Below are positions 1 through 7,034 of a stretch of DNA of 20,981 bases, one piece after another. The translations under genes and the position numbers were made by a program. The notes beneath the pieces are model-generated. The model was not told where the DNA came from. It made no database searches and saw only the letters and a program-made list of their open reading frames with translations. This DNA is from an uncultured Collinsella sp. GTDB taxonomy: Bacteria; Actinomycetota; Coriobacteriia; Coriobacteriales; Coriobacteriaceae. Numbering within the stretch: the stretch's first letter is position 1; each line of letters opens with the position of its first letter. Where the stretch lies: positions 1-20,981 of the forward strand of contig CALFDJ010000039.1 of assembly GCA_937950325.1 (NCBI GenBank), read 5' to 3'.

Positions 1-55
1 GAGCACACGGTTCATACCCGTGGCGTCACTGGTTCGAATCCAGTCACCGCTACCA
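1..55 (+). tRNA. tRNA-Met (CAU), 3' part only
   Basis: The window opens inside a tRNA. The anticodon stem (6-10 with 18-22, five perfect pairs) encloses a seven-base loop with anticodon CAT at 13-15. The T arm is 28-32/40-44 with loop TTCGAAT, and the gene ends with an encoded CCA at 53-55. The anticodon stem lacks the three consecutive G-C pairs typical of initiator tRNA, so this is an elongator tRNA-Met or possibly a tRNA-Ile2 whose C34 is modified to lysidine. The D arm and 5' acceptor strand lie outside the window. It precedes tuf by 96 bases, as tRNA genes do in many tuf operons. Confidence 0.9.
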
Positions 56-66
56 TAGGTAACACG

Positions 67-97
67 GTGGCTTCTCAATAGTATGTTGAGAGGCCAC
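67..97 (+). other. 12-bp hairpin between tRNA and tuf
   Basis: Bases 67-78 pair with 86-97 (one G-T wobble) around a seven-base loop. No run of T follows, so it is not a standard intrinsic terminator. It may be an RNA processing site in a tRNA-tuf transcript or a partial attenuator. I see no convincing promoter between the hairpin and the tuf ribosome binding site (AGGAGGG at 141-147), which favours co-transcription with the tRNA. Confidence 0.5.
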
Positions 98-151
98 TAT
101 GGTATAAAGGCAAAGTCCCGTCCGGGGACGACCTGTTAAGAGGAGGGCTTT

Positions 152-1342
152 ATGGCCAAAGAGAAGTTTGAGCGCACTAAGCCGCATGTTAACATCGGCA
201 CCATTGGTCACGTCGACCACGGCAAGACCACGCTGACCGCCGCCATCACCAAGGTTCTCTCCGAGACCGAGGGCTGCAAGGCTGACTTCACTGCGTTCGA
301 GAACATCGACAAGGCTCCCGAGGAGCGCGAGCGCGGCATTACGATCTCCGTCTCCCACGTCGAGTACGAGACTGCTGCCCGTCACTACGCTCACGTTGAC
401 TGCCCGGGCCACGCTGACTACGTCAAGAACATGATCTCCGGTGCTGCTCAGATGGACGGCGCTATCCTGGTCATCGCCGCTACCGACGGCCCCATGGCTC
501 AGACCCGCGAGCACATCCTGCTCGCCCGTCAGGTCGGCGTTCCCTACATCGTCGTCTTCCTGAACAAGTGCGACATGGTCGACGATGACGAGCTCATCGA
601 CCTCGTTGAGATGGAGACCCGTGAGCTCCTCTCCGAGTACGATTTCCCCGGCGACGACATCCCCGTCATCCGTGGTTCCGCTCTGGGCGCTCTCGAGGGC
701 GACGCCAAGTGGATGGACGCTATCCGCGAGCTCATGAAGGCCGTCGACGAGTACATCCCGACGCCTGCTCGTAACAACGACCTCCCCTTCCTGATGGCCG
801 TTGAGGACGTTATGACCATCTCCGGCCGTGGTACCGTTGCTACCGGCCGTGTCGAGCGCGGTGAGCTCAAGCTCAACGAGCCCGTCGAGATCGTCGGCAT
901 CAAGGATACCCAGAACACCGTTGTTACCGGTATCGAGATGTTCCGTAAGTCCATGGACTTCTGCGAGGCTGGCGACAACGTCGGTCTGCTGCTCCGCGGC
1001 ATCAAGCGTGAGGACATCGAGCGCGGCCAGGTTCTCTGCAAGCCCGGTTCGGTTACCCCGCACACCAAGTTCACCGGCGAGATCTACGTTCTGACCAAGG
1101 AGGAGGGCGGCCGTCACACCCCGTTCTTCGATGGTTATCGTCCTCAGTTCTACTTCCGTACCACCGACGTTACCGGTACGGTCAAGCTCCCCGAGGGCAC
1201 CGAGATGGCTATGCCTGGTGACCACATCACCATCGAGGGCGACCTCATCCACCCGATCGCCATGGAGGAGGGCCTGCGCTTCGCTATCCGCGAGGGTGGC
1301 CACACCGTCGGTTCGGGCATCGTCTCCACGATCATTGAGTAA
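152..1342 (+). CDS. tuf: Elongation factor Tu
   Basis: This 396-residue protein is full length for EF-Tu, the GTPase that brings aminoacyl-tRNA to the ribosomal A site. The GTPase motifs are visible in order: G1 GHVDHGKT (residues 19-26), the switch I motif RGITI, G3 DCPGH, G4 NKCD and G5 GSAL. Domains 2 and 3 follow, including the conserved TGRVERG and GRHTPF segments. The start is fixed by AGGAGGG six bases upstream. Third codon positions are strongly biased to C, as expected of a very highly expressed gene. It stands between a tRNA gene and a strong terminator, so it appears to be transcribed with the tRNA rather than with fusA or rpsL, which are not adjacent. The identification is certain. 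Confidence 0.99.
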   Translation: MAKEKFERTKPHVNIGTIGHVDHGKTTLTAAITKVLSETEGCKADFTAFENIDKAPEERERGITISVSHVEYETAARHYAHVDCPGHADYVKNMISGAAQMDGAILVIAATDGPMAQTREHILLARQVGVPYIVVFLNKCDMVDDDELIDLVEMETRELLSEYDFPGDDIPVIRGSALGALEGDAKWMDAIRELMKAVDEYIPTPARNNDLPFLMAVEDVMTISGRGTVATGRVERGELKLNEPVEIVGIKDTQNTVVTGIEMFRKSMDFCEAGDNVGLLLRGIKREDIERGQVLCKPGSVTPHTKFTGEIYVLTKEEGGRHTPFFDGYRPQFYFRTTDVTGTVKLPEGTEMAMPGDHITIEGDLIHPIAMEEGLRFAIREGGHTVGSGIVSTIIE

Positions 1343-1369
1343 ATTAGCTCTTTGATATAGCTGACTTAG

Positions 1370-1405
1370 AGAACCCGGCACTTATATGGGTGCCGGGTTC
1401 TTTTC
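1370..1405 (+). terminator. Intrinsic terminator of tuf
   Basis: A ten-base perfect stem (1371-1380 with 1391-1400, extended by one A-T pair) with a ten-base loop is followed directly by a T run. It lies 28 bases after the tuf stop. Confidence 0.95.
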
Positions 1406-1546
1406 TGCAATGGATATTGAGCCGTTGCTGGTGTCGAGAGGATCGACAATGGTCCTGGGGTCACCGTCGATTAGCTCTCGTTGGCTTCATTGATGTGTTC
1501 CAAATATGAATGGATCCACCGAGAACCAATTGATTCGAGGTTTTCA

Positions 1547-1574
1547 TTGACAGCACTTATATAGAGCTGATAAA
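1547..1574 (+). promoter_or_regulatory. Promoter for rpmG and the downstream genes
   Basis: A perfect -35 box TTGACA (1547-1552) is followed after 16 bases by GATAAA (1569-1574), which matches the -10 consensus moderately. It lies between the tuf terminator and rpmG. The rest of 1406-1621 shows no gene; a short reading frame on the opposite strand there has no recognisable product. Confidence 0.65.
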
Positions 1575-1621
1575 GTACCAACTCGTGCCCGTACGGGGCG
1601 GAAATGAAAGGTTCAGGATAC

Positions 1622-1771
1622 ATGCGTACTCTAGTTACTCTTGCGTGCACTGAGTGCAAGCGCCGCAACTATACGACCACCAAGAACAAGTCGACCATGC
1701 CTGATCGTATGGAGATCAAGAAGTATTGCCCCTGGTGCCGTCACCATACGCTGCACAAAGAGACTCGCTAG
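1622..1771 (+). CDS. rpmG: 50S ribosomal protein L33
   Basis: A 49-residue protein, usual length for bacterial L33, a small protein of the large ribosomal subunit. It carries two zinc-binding CxxC pairs (C9/C12 and C36/C39), so it is the zinc-containing C+ form. The TxKNK...M-x-x-KKYCPWC-x-x-HTLHKETR pattern is diagnostic. A weak AAAGG-like ribosome binding site lies about 12 bases upstream of the ATG. It is followed by tRNA-Trp, secE and nusG, the gene order found in many Gram-positive genomes. Confidence 0.97.
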   Translation: MRTLVTLACTECKRRNYTTTKNKSTMPDRMEIKKYCPWCRHHTLHKETR

Positions 1772-1784
1772 TCTCTAGTCACAT

Positions 1785-1860
1785 ACGCCAGTAGTTCAAT
1801 TGGTAGAGCATCGGTCTCCAAAACCGAGTGTTGAGGGTTCGAGTCCTTCCTGGCGTGCCA
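1785..1860 (+). tRNA. tRNA-Trp (CCA)
   Basis: A complete 76-base cloverleaf: acceptor stem 1785-1791 with 1850-1856 (seven pairs), anticodon stem TCGGT/ACCGA around loop CTCCAAA giving anticodon CCA, T loop TTCGAGT, discriminator G and encoded CCA. tRNA-Trp between rpmG and secE is a common conserved arrangement. Confidence 0.98.
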
Positions 1861-1869
1861 GTCATTATT

Positions 1870-1902
1870 CCGTAAGCTCCCAAATAGGGGGCTTACGGTT
1901 TA
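1870..1902 (+). terminator. Hairpin after tRNA-Trp, weak terminator or attenuator
   Basis: Bases 1870-1880 pair with 1888-1898 (one T-G wobble) around a seven-base loop, then a short TTTACT. The T run is poor, so partial read-through into secE-nusG is likely. Confidence 0.6.
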
Positions 1903-1937
1903 CTCATGTATAAGCGCATTGCGCGGAGGTAACCCAA

Positions 1938-2276
1938 ATGGCCAACAAGAAGAACAAGAAGAAGGCTCAGCGGCCGGCAACTGCCAATAACGCTGCCGCC
2001 AACTCCAAGGTTGAGGCCAAGAAGGCCGTTGCCAAGAAGAACGAGAAGGCTGCGAAGTCCAAGAAGAACGAGAAGCCTGGTTTCTTCGCCCGCACCAAGA
2101 AGTATTTCGCCTCGGTCAAGTCCGAGATGAAGCGTGTCACGTGGCCCGATAAGAAGGAGCTCGTGAACTACTCGGTCGTCGTTTGCGCTTCTCTGATCGT
2201 CGTCGGCGTCGTCATCGCTCTGCTCGATGCTGGCTTTGGCGAGGCTCTTGCTCTGTTCTCTGGATTGAGGGGCTAA
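1938..2276 (+). CDS. secE: Preprotein translocase subunit SecE
   Basis: SecE clamps SecY in the inner-membrane Sec channel. The core family motif VTWP (residues 67-70) followed by DKKEL precedes one transmembrane segment (about residues 78-97). The protein is 112 residues, against about 60 for the minimal family core. The extra length is a Lys/Ala/Asn-rich N-terminal tail (residues 1-47), probably disordered and cytoplasmic, as in other actinobacterial SecE proteins. A GGAGG ribosome binding site lies upstream. The gene is three bases from nusG and clearly in the same operon. Confidence 0.96.
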   Translation: MANKKNKKKAQRPATANNAAANSKVEAKKAVAKKNEKAAKSKKNEKPGFFARTKKYFASVKSEMKRVTWPDKKELVNYSVVVCASLIVVGVVIALLDAGFGEALALFSGLRG

Positions 2277-2279
2277 ACC

Positions 2280-2816
2280 ATGTCTAAGCGTTGGTACGTC
2301 GTTCACACTTACTCTGGATACGAGAACCGCGTTAAGTCCGATCTCGAGCATCGCATCGAGACCATGGGCATGCAGGACCGTATCTTTGATATCGAGATTC
2401 CTATGGAGCGCGTCACCGAGATTAAAGAGGGTGGCAAGCGCGAGACCAAGGATTCCAAGATCTTCCCGGGTTATGTCCTGGTCCGCATGGAGATGGATGA
2501 CGATGCTTGGACGTGTGTTCGTAACACGCCTGGCGTCACCGGTTTCCTGGGCGGCAACGGCAAGCCCGCTCCGCTTTCCCGCGACGAGTACAACAAGATG
2601 ACTCGTCGTCCCGGTAAGGGCGATTCGCCCAAGCGCACCTCGGTTGATATTCAGGTCGGCACGTCCGTCCGCGTCACCGATGGGCCGCTTACCGACTTTG
2701 ATGGCAAGGTCTCCGAGGTTAACACCGAGGCTGGCAAGCTCAAGGTCACGCTGATGATCTTTGGCCGCGAGACGCCGGTCGAGCTCGACTTTAACCAGGT
2801 CGCTGTTATCGCTTAA
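2280..2816 (+). CDS. nusG: Transcription termination/antitermination protein NusG
   Basis: NusG binds RNA polymerase and affects pausing, Rho termination and coupling to the ribosome. At 178 residues it has the standard length. The NGN domain is shown by WYVVHTYSGYEN near the N-terminus, FPGYVLVRM and the NTPGVTGFLG segment. The C-terminal KOW domain carries VRVTDGPLTDFDG. Only three bases separate it from secE, and its GAGGGG ribosome binding site overlaps the end of secE, suggesting translational coupling. Confidence 0.98.
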   Translation: MSKRWYVVHTYSGYENRVKSDLEHRIETMGMQDRIFDIEIPMERVTEIKEGGKRETKDSKIFPGYVLVRMEMDDDAWTCVRNTPGVTGFLGGNGKPAPLSRDEYNKMTRRPGKGDSPKRTSVDIQVGTSVRVTDGPLTDFDGKVSEVNTEAGKLKVTLMIFGRETPVELDFNQVAVIA

Positions 2817-2937
2817 GTTTTTCGTCCGTTCGCGCGAGCGTGCTTCTTCTGTGACTGCTCATCTCAGGAGTGCTTCTAACACGTGCGTGCTTACGATATA
2901 GCAAGTACTTCACACTCGTGATTCGAAAGGAATGACC

Positions 2938-3366
2938 ATGGCTGAGAAGAAGGTTGCCAACGTCATTAAGCTCCAGATTCCTGCTGGTGCCGCTAACCCC
3001 GCTCCTCCCGTCGGCCCCGCCCTGGGCGCTGCTGGCGTGAACATCATGCAGTTCTGCCAGGCCTTTAACGCCGAGACGCAGGACAAGAAGGGCGACATCA
3101 TCCCCGTTGAGATCTCTGTCTACGAGGATAAGTCCTTCTCCTTCATCACCAAGACCCCGCCGGCGGCTCACCTCATCAAGAAGGAGCTGAACCTCAAGTC
3201 TGGTTCTGCTAAGCCCCAGGCCGACAAGGTTGGTCAGCTCTCCCAGGAGCAGCTCACCAAGATCGCCGAGATCAAGATGCCGGACCTCAATGCCAACGAC
3301 ATTGACGCCGCCAAGAAGATTATCGCCGGTACCGCCCGTTCCATGGGCGTCACCATCGCTGAGTAG
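2938..3366 (+). CDS. rplK: 50S ribosomal protein L11
   Basis: A 142-residue protein matching L11, which forms the GTPase-associated centre with 23S rRNA. The proline-rich N-terminal segment PAGAANPAPPVGPALG and the following GVNIMQFCQAFN are the L11 signature; the C-terminal RNA-binding half ends GTARSMGVTI. An ATG at 2932 would lengthen it by two residues, but the AAAGGA site at 2926-2931 would then abut the start. The ATG at 2938, six bases away, is preferred. The 121 bases between nusG and rplK may hold a promoter, but I cannot assign boxes with confidence. Confidence 0.97.
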   Translation: MAEKKVANVIKLQIPAGAANPAPPVGPALGAAGVNIMQFCQAFNAETQDKKGDIIPVEISVYEDKSFSFITKTPPAAHLIKKELNLKSGSAKPQADKVGQLSQEQLTKIAEIKMPDLNANDIDAAKKIIAGTARSMGVTIAE

Positions 3367-3384
3367 CGATTTCTTTAGGTAATG

Positions 3385-3410
3385 ACGGGTGCCCCGACCG
3401 GGGCGCCCGT
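3385..3410 (+). other. GC-rich hairpin between rplK and rplA
   Basis: An eleven-base stem (3385-3395 with 3400-3410, one T-G wobble) with a GACC tetraloop. No T run follows, so complete termination is unlikely. It may pause polymerase or protect the rplK message. Confidence 0.6.
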
Positions 3411-3440
3411 TATATGTGTGTAATAGGGCACACGATACGA

Positions 3441-3470
3441 TGTGGGAGGGCATAAGCCCGTTTAACCACA
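3441..3470 (+). promoter_or_regulatory. Candidate ribosomal protein L1 autoregulatory site
   Basis: Outer stem TGTGG (3441-3445) pairs with CCACA (3466-3470); inner stem GGGC (3448-3451) pairs with GCCC (3456-3459). Between them is an asymmetric internal loop, GA on one side and GTTTAA on the other. The GTGGGAGG...CCAC layout copies the L1-binding helix of 23S rRNA. The structure ends against the AGGAGG site of rplA (3469-3475), so bound L1 would block initiation. The structure is seen in the sequence; L1 binding is inferred from the family's known autoregulation. Confidence 0.7.
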
Positions 3471-3483
3471 GGAGGTAATGCAC

Positions 3484-4191
3484 ATGGCTAAGCATGGTAA
3501 GAGCTATAACGCTGCTGCCGAGAAGATCGACCGCGCCACGCTCTACACCCCCCTTCAGGCTGCCAAGCTCATCAAGGAGCTCGACACCGCCAAGTTCGAC
3601 GAGACCGTCGAGGCCCATTTCCGTCTGGGCATCGATACTCGTAAGGCTGACCAGAACATCCGTGGTTCCATCTCTCTGCCCCACGGCACCGGCAAGACCG
3701 TTCGTGTTGCCGTCTTCGCCGAGGGCGAGAAGGCTCGCGAGGCCGAGGCTGCCGGCGCCGACATCATCGGTTCCGACGAGCTCGTCGCCCAGATCCAGAA
3801 GGGCGAGATCAACTTCGACGCCGCTATCGCTACGCCGAACATGATGGCCAAGGTTGGCCGCATCGGTAAGATCCTTGGTCCCCGTGGCCTCATGCCGAAC
3901 CCCAAGCTCGGCACCGTGACCATGGACGTCGCCAAGATGGTCTCCGAGCTCAAGGCCGGCCGCGTTGAGTACCGCGCCGACCGTTACGGCATCTGCCACG
4001 TGCCCCTGGGCAAGAAGTCCTTCTCCGAGCAGCAGCTCGTCGAGAACTATGCTGCCCTGTACACCGAGATCCTGCGCGTCAAGCCCTCTTCTGCTAAGGG
4101 CAAGTACGTCAAGTCCATCTCCGTGTCTTCCACCATGGGCCCTGGCGTCAAGGTCGATCCCGCTGTTCAGCGTGACTTCCTGGCTGAGTAA
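3484..4191 (+). CDS. rplA: 50S ribosomal protein L1
   Basis: A 235-residue protein of standard L1 length; L1 forms the mobile stalk at the ribosomal E site and represses its own mRNA. Recognisable segments include GKTVRVAVFAEG, GPRGLMPNPKLGT and the C-terminal SSTMGPGVKVDP. An in-frame ATG at 3478 is too close to the AGGAGG site, so the ATG at 3484, eight bases away, is chosen. In many bacteria rplJ and rplL follow; here a strong terminator and opposite-strand genes follow instead. Confidence 0.97.
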   Translation: MAKHGKSYNAAAEKIDRATLYTPLQAAKLIKELDTAKFDETVEAHFRLGIDTRKADQNIRGSISLPHGTGKTVRVAVFAEGEKAREAEAAGADIIGSDELVAQIQKGEINFDAAIATPNMMAKVGRIGKILGPRGLMPNPKLGTVTMDVAKMVSELKAGRVEYRADRYGICHVPLGKKSFSEQQLVENYAALYTEILRVKPSSAKGKYVKSISVSSTMGPGVKVDPAVQRDFLAE

Positions 4192-4227
4192 CTGCTAGTT
4201 ACTGCCTGAGCAAAGCAAGCATTGCTA

Positions 4228-4266
4228 AAGAAACCCGGTTCTGCCTTGTGCAGGACCGGGTTTCTT
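4228..4266. terminator. Strong terminator after rplA, probably bidirectional
   Basis: A 17-base stem (4228-4244 with 4250-4266, one wobble) carries A residues on the left and T residues on the right, so it can end transcription from rplA on the + strand and from the - strand genes to its right. Confidence 0.9.
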
Positions 4267-4280
4267 GCTATCTCGGGTTA

Positions 4281-4318
4281 AAACCAACACGAAGTAGACA
4301 GTCGCCTTTGTGGTGGTT
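4281..4318 (-). terminator. Stop-fused terminator, copy A (GACAG-loop family)
   Basis: Bases 4282-4294 pair with 4306-4318 (one mismatch, one wobble); the loop read on the - strand contains GACTGTCTA. On the - strand TTTT follows the stem. The hairpin begins within the TAA stop (4317-4319) of the metallophosphoesterase gene. It resembles copies B, C and D. Confidence 0.7.
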
Positions 4319-5027
4319 ACCAGGGGGTTCTGGCGGTTGAGGACTCGATGGCATCGTGGCGTTTGAGCTCGCGGCGCATGGTTTGCGAATTGAGCCAGGC
4401 TGCCTGCCAGCCACGGATGGGGTAGCGCGTCTGGTCGAGCTCAAACTGCGTATAGCCGCAGGCGTTGATGATCGTCGTTCCACACACATGCTGCCGCTCG
4501 CGCTGAAAATCGTAACCGTAGCTTTGGTGTACATGCCCATGTACCATGTAGTCGGCTCCCCAGGACTCAAGCGCCGTGTTAAAGCACTCAAACCCTCGAT
4601 GCGGTAGATCGTCCAGATCACCCATACCGGCGGCGGGCGCATGGGTAAGCAGAATGTCGCACCCGCCGACCATCCTAACCTTACGCGACAGCTTACGCAT
4701 ACGCTTGGACATCTCGCGTTCGGTGTACATGTTGGCGCCGTCGCGATAACGCATGGACCCGCCAAGGCCCGCAATGCGAATCCCTCGGTACGTGTACACG
4801 CTGTCTTCTACGCAGATACATCCGCCCGGTGCATGACGTGCGTAGCGGTCATCGTGATTGCCACGCACGTAGATGAGCGGTTTGTTGATGACCGTAACCA
4901 AAAACTCAAGATAGTCCGGGTCCAGATCGCCGGCGGACAAAATCAGGTCGACGCCCTCAAAGCGTTCCTTGCGAAAGCACTCCCAAAGGCATCGTTCTTC
5001 GGTATCGGCTATGGCAAGGATTTTCAT
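4317..5027 (-). CDS. Metallophosphoesterase family protein
   Basis: A 236-residue calcineurin-like phosphoesterase, predicted cytoplasmic (no signal peptide). Motifs in order: IADTEE (residues 6-11), GDLD, GNHDD, LTHAP and GHVHQ. The first motif is D-x-E where the classical family has D-x-H, so one metal ligand is replaced; as far as I recall, related clostridial proteins carry the same change. The length suits a compact phosphodiesterase or phosphatase of the YfcE/MJ0936 type; the substrate cannot be read from sequence. The ATG overlaps the stop of the upstream BMP-domain gene by four bases (ATGA), showing translational coupling and a shared job. A hairpin terminator is fused to its stop codon. 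Confidence 0.85.
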   Translation of the reverse strand: MKILAIADTEERCLWECFRKERFEGVDLILSAGDLDPDYLEFLVTVINKPLIYVRGNHDDRYARHAPGGCICVEDSVYTYRGIRIAGLGGSMRYRDGANMYTEREMSKRMRKLSRKVRMVGGCDILLTHAPAAGMGDLDDLPHRGFECFNTALESWGADYMVHGHVHQSYGYDFQRERQHVCGTTIINACGYTQFELDQTRYPIRGWQAAWLNSQTMRRELKRHDAIESSTARTPW

Positions 5028-6940
5028 AGGGCAGGGACTTTCGGCTCATCGTCGAGCTGCGGAATGGTGCCTACCACGTTATCCGCCAGCCAATTCATCT
5101 CGACAATCTGCGTGCTCGGCAGCGGAGGGAAGCCTTCGATCTGTACCACGCCGTTCTGACTGTGGAGCTCGCCGCCAAAGGGGTTGATGGATCCCTCGAC
5201 AATGCCGTTGCGGAGCAACTGCACGAGTTTGCGCGTCTGGTAGGGTAGGCCCGGAGCGTAACGGATGTCGATAACGCCGGAGCTCATGCCGTACCAGTAG
5301 TTGACGGCGCGCACTTGGTTGTCATCGCTGGTCTCGTCCCACGTGCCGTGCAGAAGGCTGCGAACGATGAGCTCGTAGTAACGGCCCCAGTTCCATACCG
5401 GCATGGCGATGCCGGAAACCTTGCCATCGACCAGGCGGTGGAGTCCGTAGGCCGTAGGGTCTTCGAGCGACTTTGACATGTCAGCGCCGGTCATGACGCT
5501 CACGCCTTCGCGGCACATGGCCTCGGCAAGACCGCCGGCGGGCACATCGCCCCAGGTGAGGATAATTTGCGCGCGGGGGTCGAGCAGCGAGGCGCCGATG
5601 GCAAAGGCATTGATCTCGCTGAGCGCGCCGGATGCGAAGACCGACGCGTGGTAGCCGATGCGATGGTTGTCCGCCATGCTGGCGGCAAGGGCGCCCAGGA
5701 GGAACTTGGCCTCGTACATCTTGCCAAAGTACGAACGGACGCTTTGGTGGGGAAGGCCGATAGAGCAGTTAAGGAACCGAACCTGGGGATACTCAACGGC
5801 AGCTCTGAGCGTGTATTCCATCAGGCGGTGCGAGGTCGAGAAGATGACGTTGTCTCCATGTTTGACAGCCGTTTCCACGGCGGCGTAGAACACGTCCGGA
5901 TCGTGACAGTCCTCGAACGCCTCGGTGCGCACGATGCCGTCAAAGTGCTCATCGAGATACTGACGCCCTTGGTCGTGCAGACTGTCCCAGCTCGACGCCG
6001 CACAGGGGAACTCATGGATAAAGGCGATACGCAGGGGGTTGGCCGCCGAATAGACAGTCTTGCCCATAAAGAAGTTGAGCACGCCAGAGGTGGACTTGGC
6101 GGGCGACTCCTCCTCATCGACGCTCGGCGCTTCGACAAGATCGACCTTGTCCTCGTCATTTTTGCCGGCAATGACCAGCTCGCGCCAAATCTTGCACAGG
6201 CGGTTTACGACGATATCCGTCGGCGTATCCAGCAGGCGGTCCTGGTTGTACACATTGAGGTAAACGAGCATGGCGTCGGCAGGCGTAATGTCCAGGTGGT
6301 CGCCGCCTGCGCGAAGGTAGGCGCGCTTAAAGAGCAGGAAGGTGTGGCGCAGGTAGTCGACCTTTTTCTGCGGCCATTTTTCGATAAGGTTCTGACCGAG
6401 CATCTTGGCGAGCGTCTCGTAGCTTCCCTCACGCGAGAACTCGATCTCGTATAGGGGGCAGACGCGCCAAAACGCGCAGAATTCACCGTACAGGCGGCTT
6501 TCGACGGAATCCCATGTGCCGGGGTAGAGACGGGTAACCCTGGCCGAAACCGTCGGGGCGTCTAGGAATTTGAGGACACTGACGCGTTTGTTGCCTTCTT
6601 GGACATAGAACCGATGCATGAACTCGGTGACGATGACGGGGTCGCGATAGCCCTCGGTCACCTGGATGTCGTAGAGGTTGGACCACTTGCGGGCGAACTC
6701 GGTGCTAAACGGAAGCAGGGGCATAAAGTTACACGAAAAGGCGGACTGACGGCCCTTGGTGACCGTGCCGACGACCATTTCGAGCGGAATATCCCGCAGG
6801 CCGACGCTCACTCGCTGACCTAAGGGGAGCTGAGCAACCAAGCTATCGAGGTCCGTGAGGTACGGATACTCGCTTTGACTAATGGCGCGTCGACATCCTT
6901 GCTCGCCGCGCTTGCGTGCTTGACGGTAGGCCTCTTCCAT
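5024..6940 (-). CDS. ParB-like/BMP (PnrA-like) fusion protein, no signal peptide
   Basis: A 638-residue protein of two recognisable parts. The N-terminal part (about residues 25-155) has the ParB/sulfiredoxin-like pattern: RDPVIVTEF, then RFYVQEGNKRVSVLKFL. A helical middle (about 160-290) follows. The C-terminal part (about 300-620) resembles BMP/PnrA-type nucleoside-binding proteins: IAFIHE, GDNVIFSTSH, FLNCSIG, a segment like YEAKFLLGALA and IGYHASVFASG. There is neither a signal peptide nor a lipobox, so unlike ordinary BMP lipoproteins it should be cytoplasmic. Similar fusions are, to my knowledge, annotated in clostridia only as BMP-family substrate-binding proteins. It is coupled to the metallophosphoesterase by a four-base overlap. 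A sensor role is inferred; the ligand is unknown. Confidence 0.8.
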   Translation of the reverse strand: MEEAYRQARKRGEQGCRRAISQSEYPYLTDLDSLVAQLPLGQRVSVGLRDIPLEMVVGTVTKGRQSAFSCNFMPLLPFSTEFARKWSNLYDIQVTEGYRDPVIVTEFMHRFYVQEGNKRVSVLKFLDAPTVSARVTRLYPGTWDSVESRLYGEFCAFWRVCPLYEIEFSREGSYETLAKMLGQNLIEKWPQKKVDYLRHTFLLFKRAYLRAGGDHLDITPADAMLVYLNVYNQDRLLDTPTDIVVNRLCKIWRELVIAGKNDEDKVDLVEAPSVDEEESPAKSTSGVLNFFMGKTVYSAANPLRIAFIHEFPCAASSWDSLHDQGRQYLDEHFDGIVRTEAFEDCHDPDVFYAAVETAVKHGDNVIFSTSHRLMEYTLRAAVEYPQVRFLNCSIGLPHQSVRSYFGKMYEAKFLLGALAASMADNHRIGYHASVFASGALSEINAFAIGASLLDPRAQIILTWGDVPAGGLAEAMCREGVSVMTGADMSKSLEDPTAYGLHRLVDGKVSGIAMPVWNWGRYYELIVRSLLHGTWDETSDDNQVRAVNYWYGMSSGVIDIRYAPGLPYQTRKLVQLLRNGIVEGSINPFGGELHSQNGVVQIEGFPPLPSTQIVEMNWLADNVVGTIPQLDDEPKVPAL

Positions 6941-6955
6941 GATGTTGCTCCCTTA

Positions 6956-6969
6956 GTCGTTTAAACAAC
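6956..6969. promoter_or_regulatory. Operator-like palindrome upstream of the BMP fusion gene
   Basis: GTCGTTTAAACAAC is a 14-base inverted repeat with one G-T mismatch, centred on GTTTAAAC. It lies 16 bases before the ATG at 6940, between the likely promoter and the GGGAG ribosome binding site. A regulator is not identified. Confidence 0.3.
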
Positions 6970-6994
6970 TATATGAACCATGGTACCACGAATG

Positions 6995-7034
6995 AAAACC
7001 ACAACAAAGGTGCCTGTCCCCTTTGTGGTGGTTT
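6995..7034 (-). terminator. Stop-fused terminator, copy B (GGGACAG-loop family)
   Basis: Bases 6996-7010 pair with 7020-7034 (one mismatch). On the - strand the loop region reads GGGGACAGGCACC and the stem is followed by TTTT. It begins within the TAA stop (7033-7035) of the MscS gene. Confidence 0.8.

Noticed and set aside
1..55. tRNA end as an integration site for a mobile element
   Set aside because: It is followed by core genes, with no integrase and no repeated tRNA end in the window.
50..1381. 443-codon open frame on the - strand over tuf
   Set aside because: It mirrors the biased codon use of tuf, has no recognisable domains and no ribosome binding site; it is a shadow.
1471..1668. 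65-codon - strand frame before rpmG
   Set aside because: It overlaps the rpmG promoter and start, and no family is recognisable.
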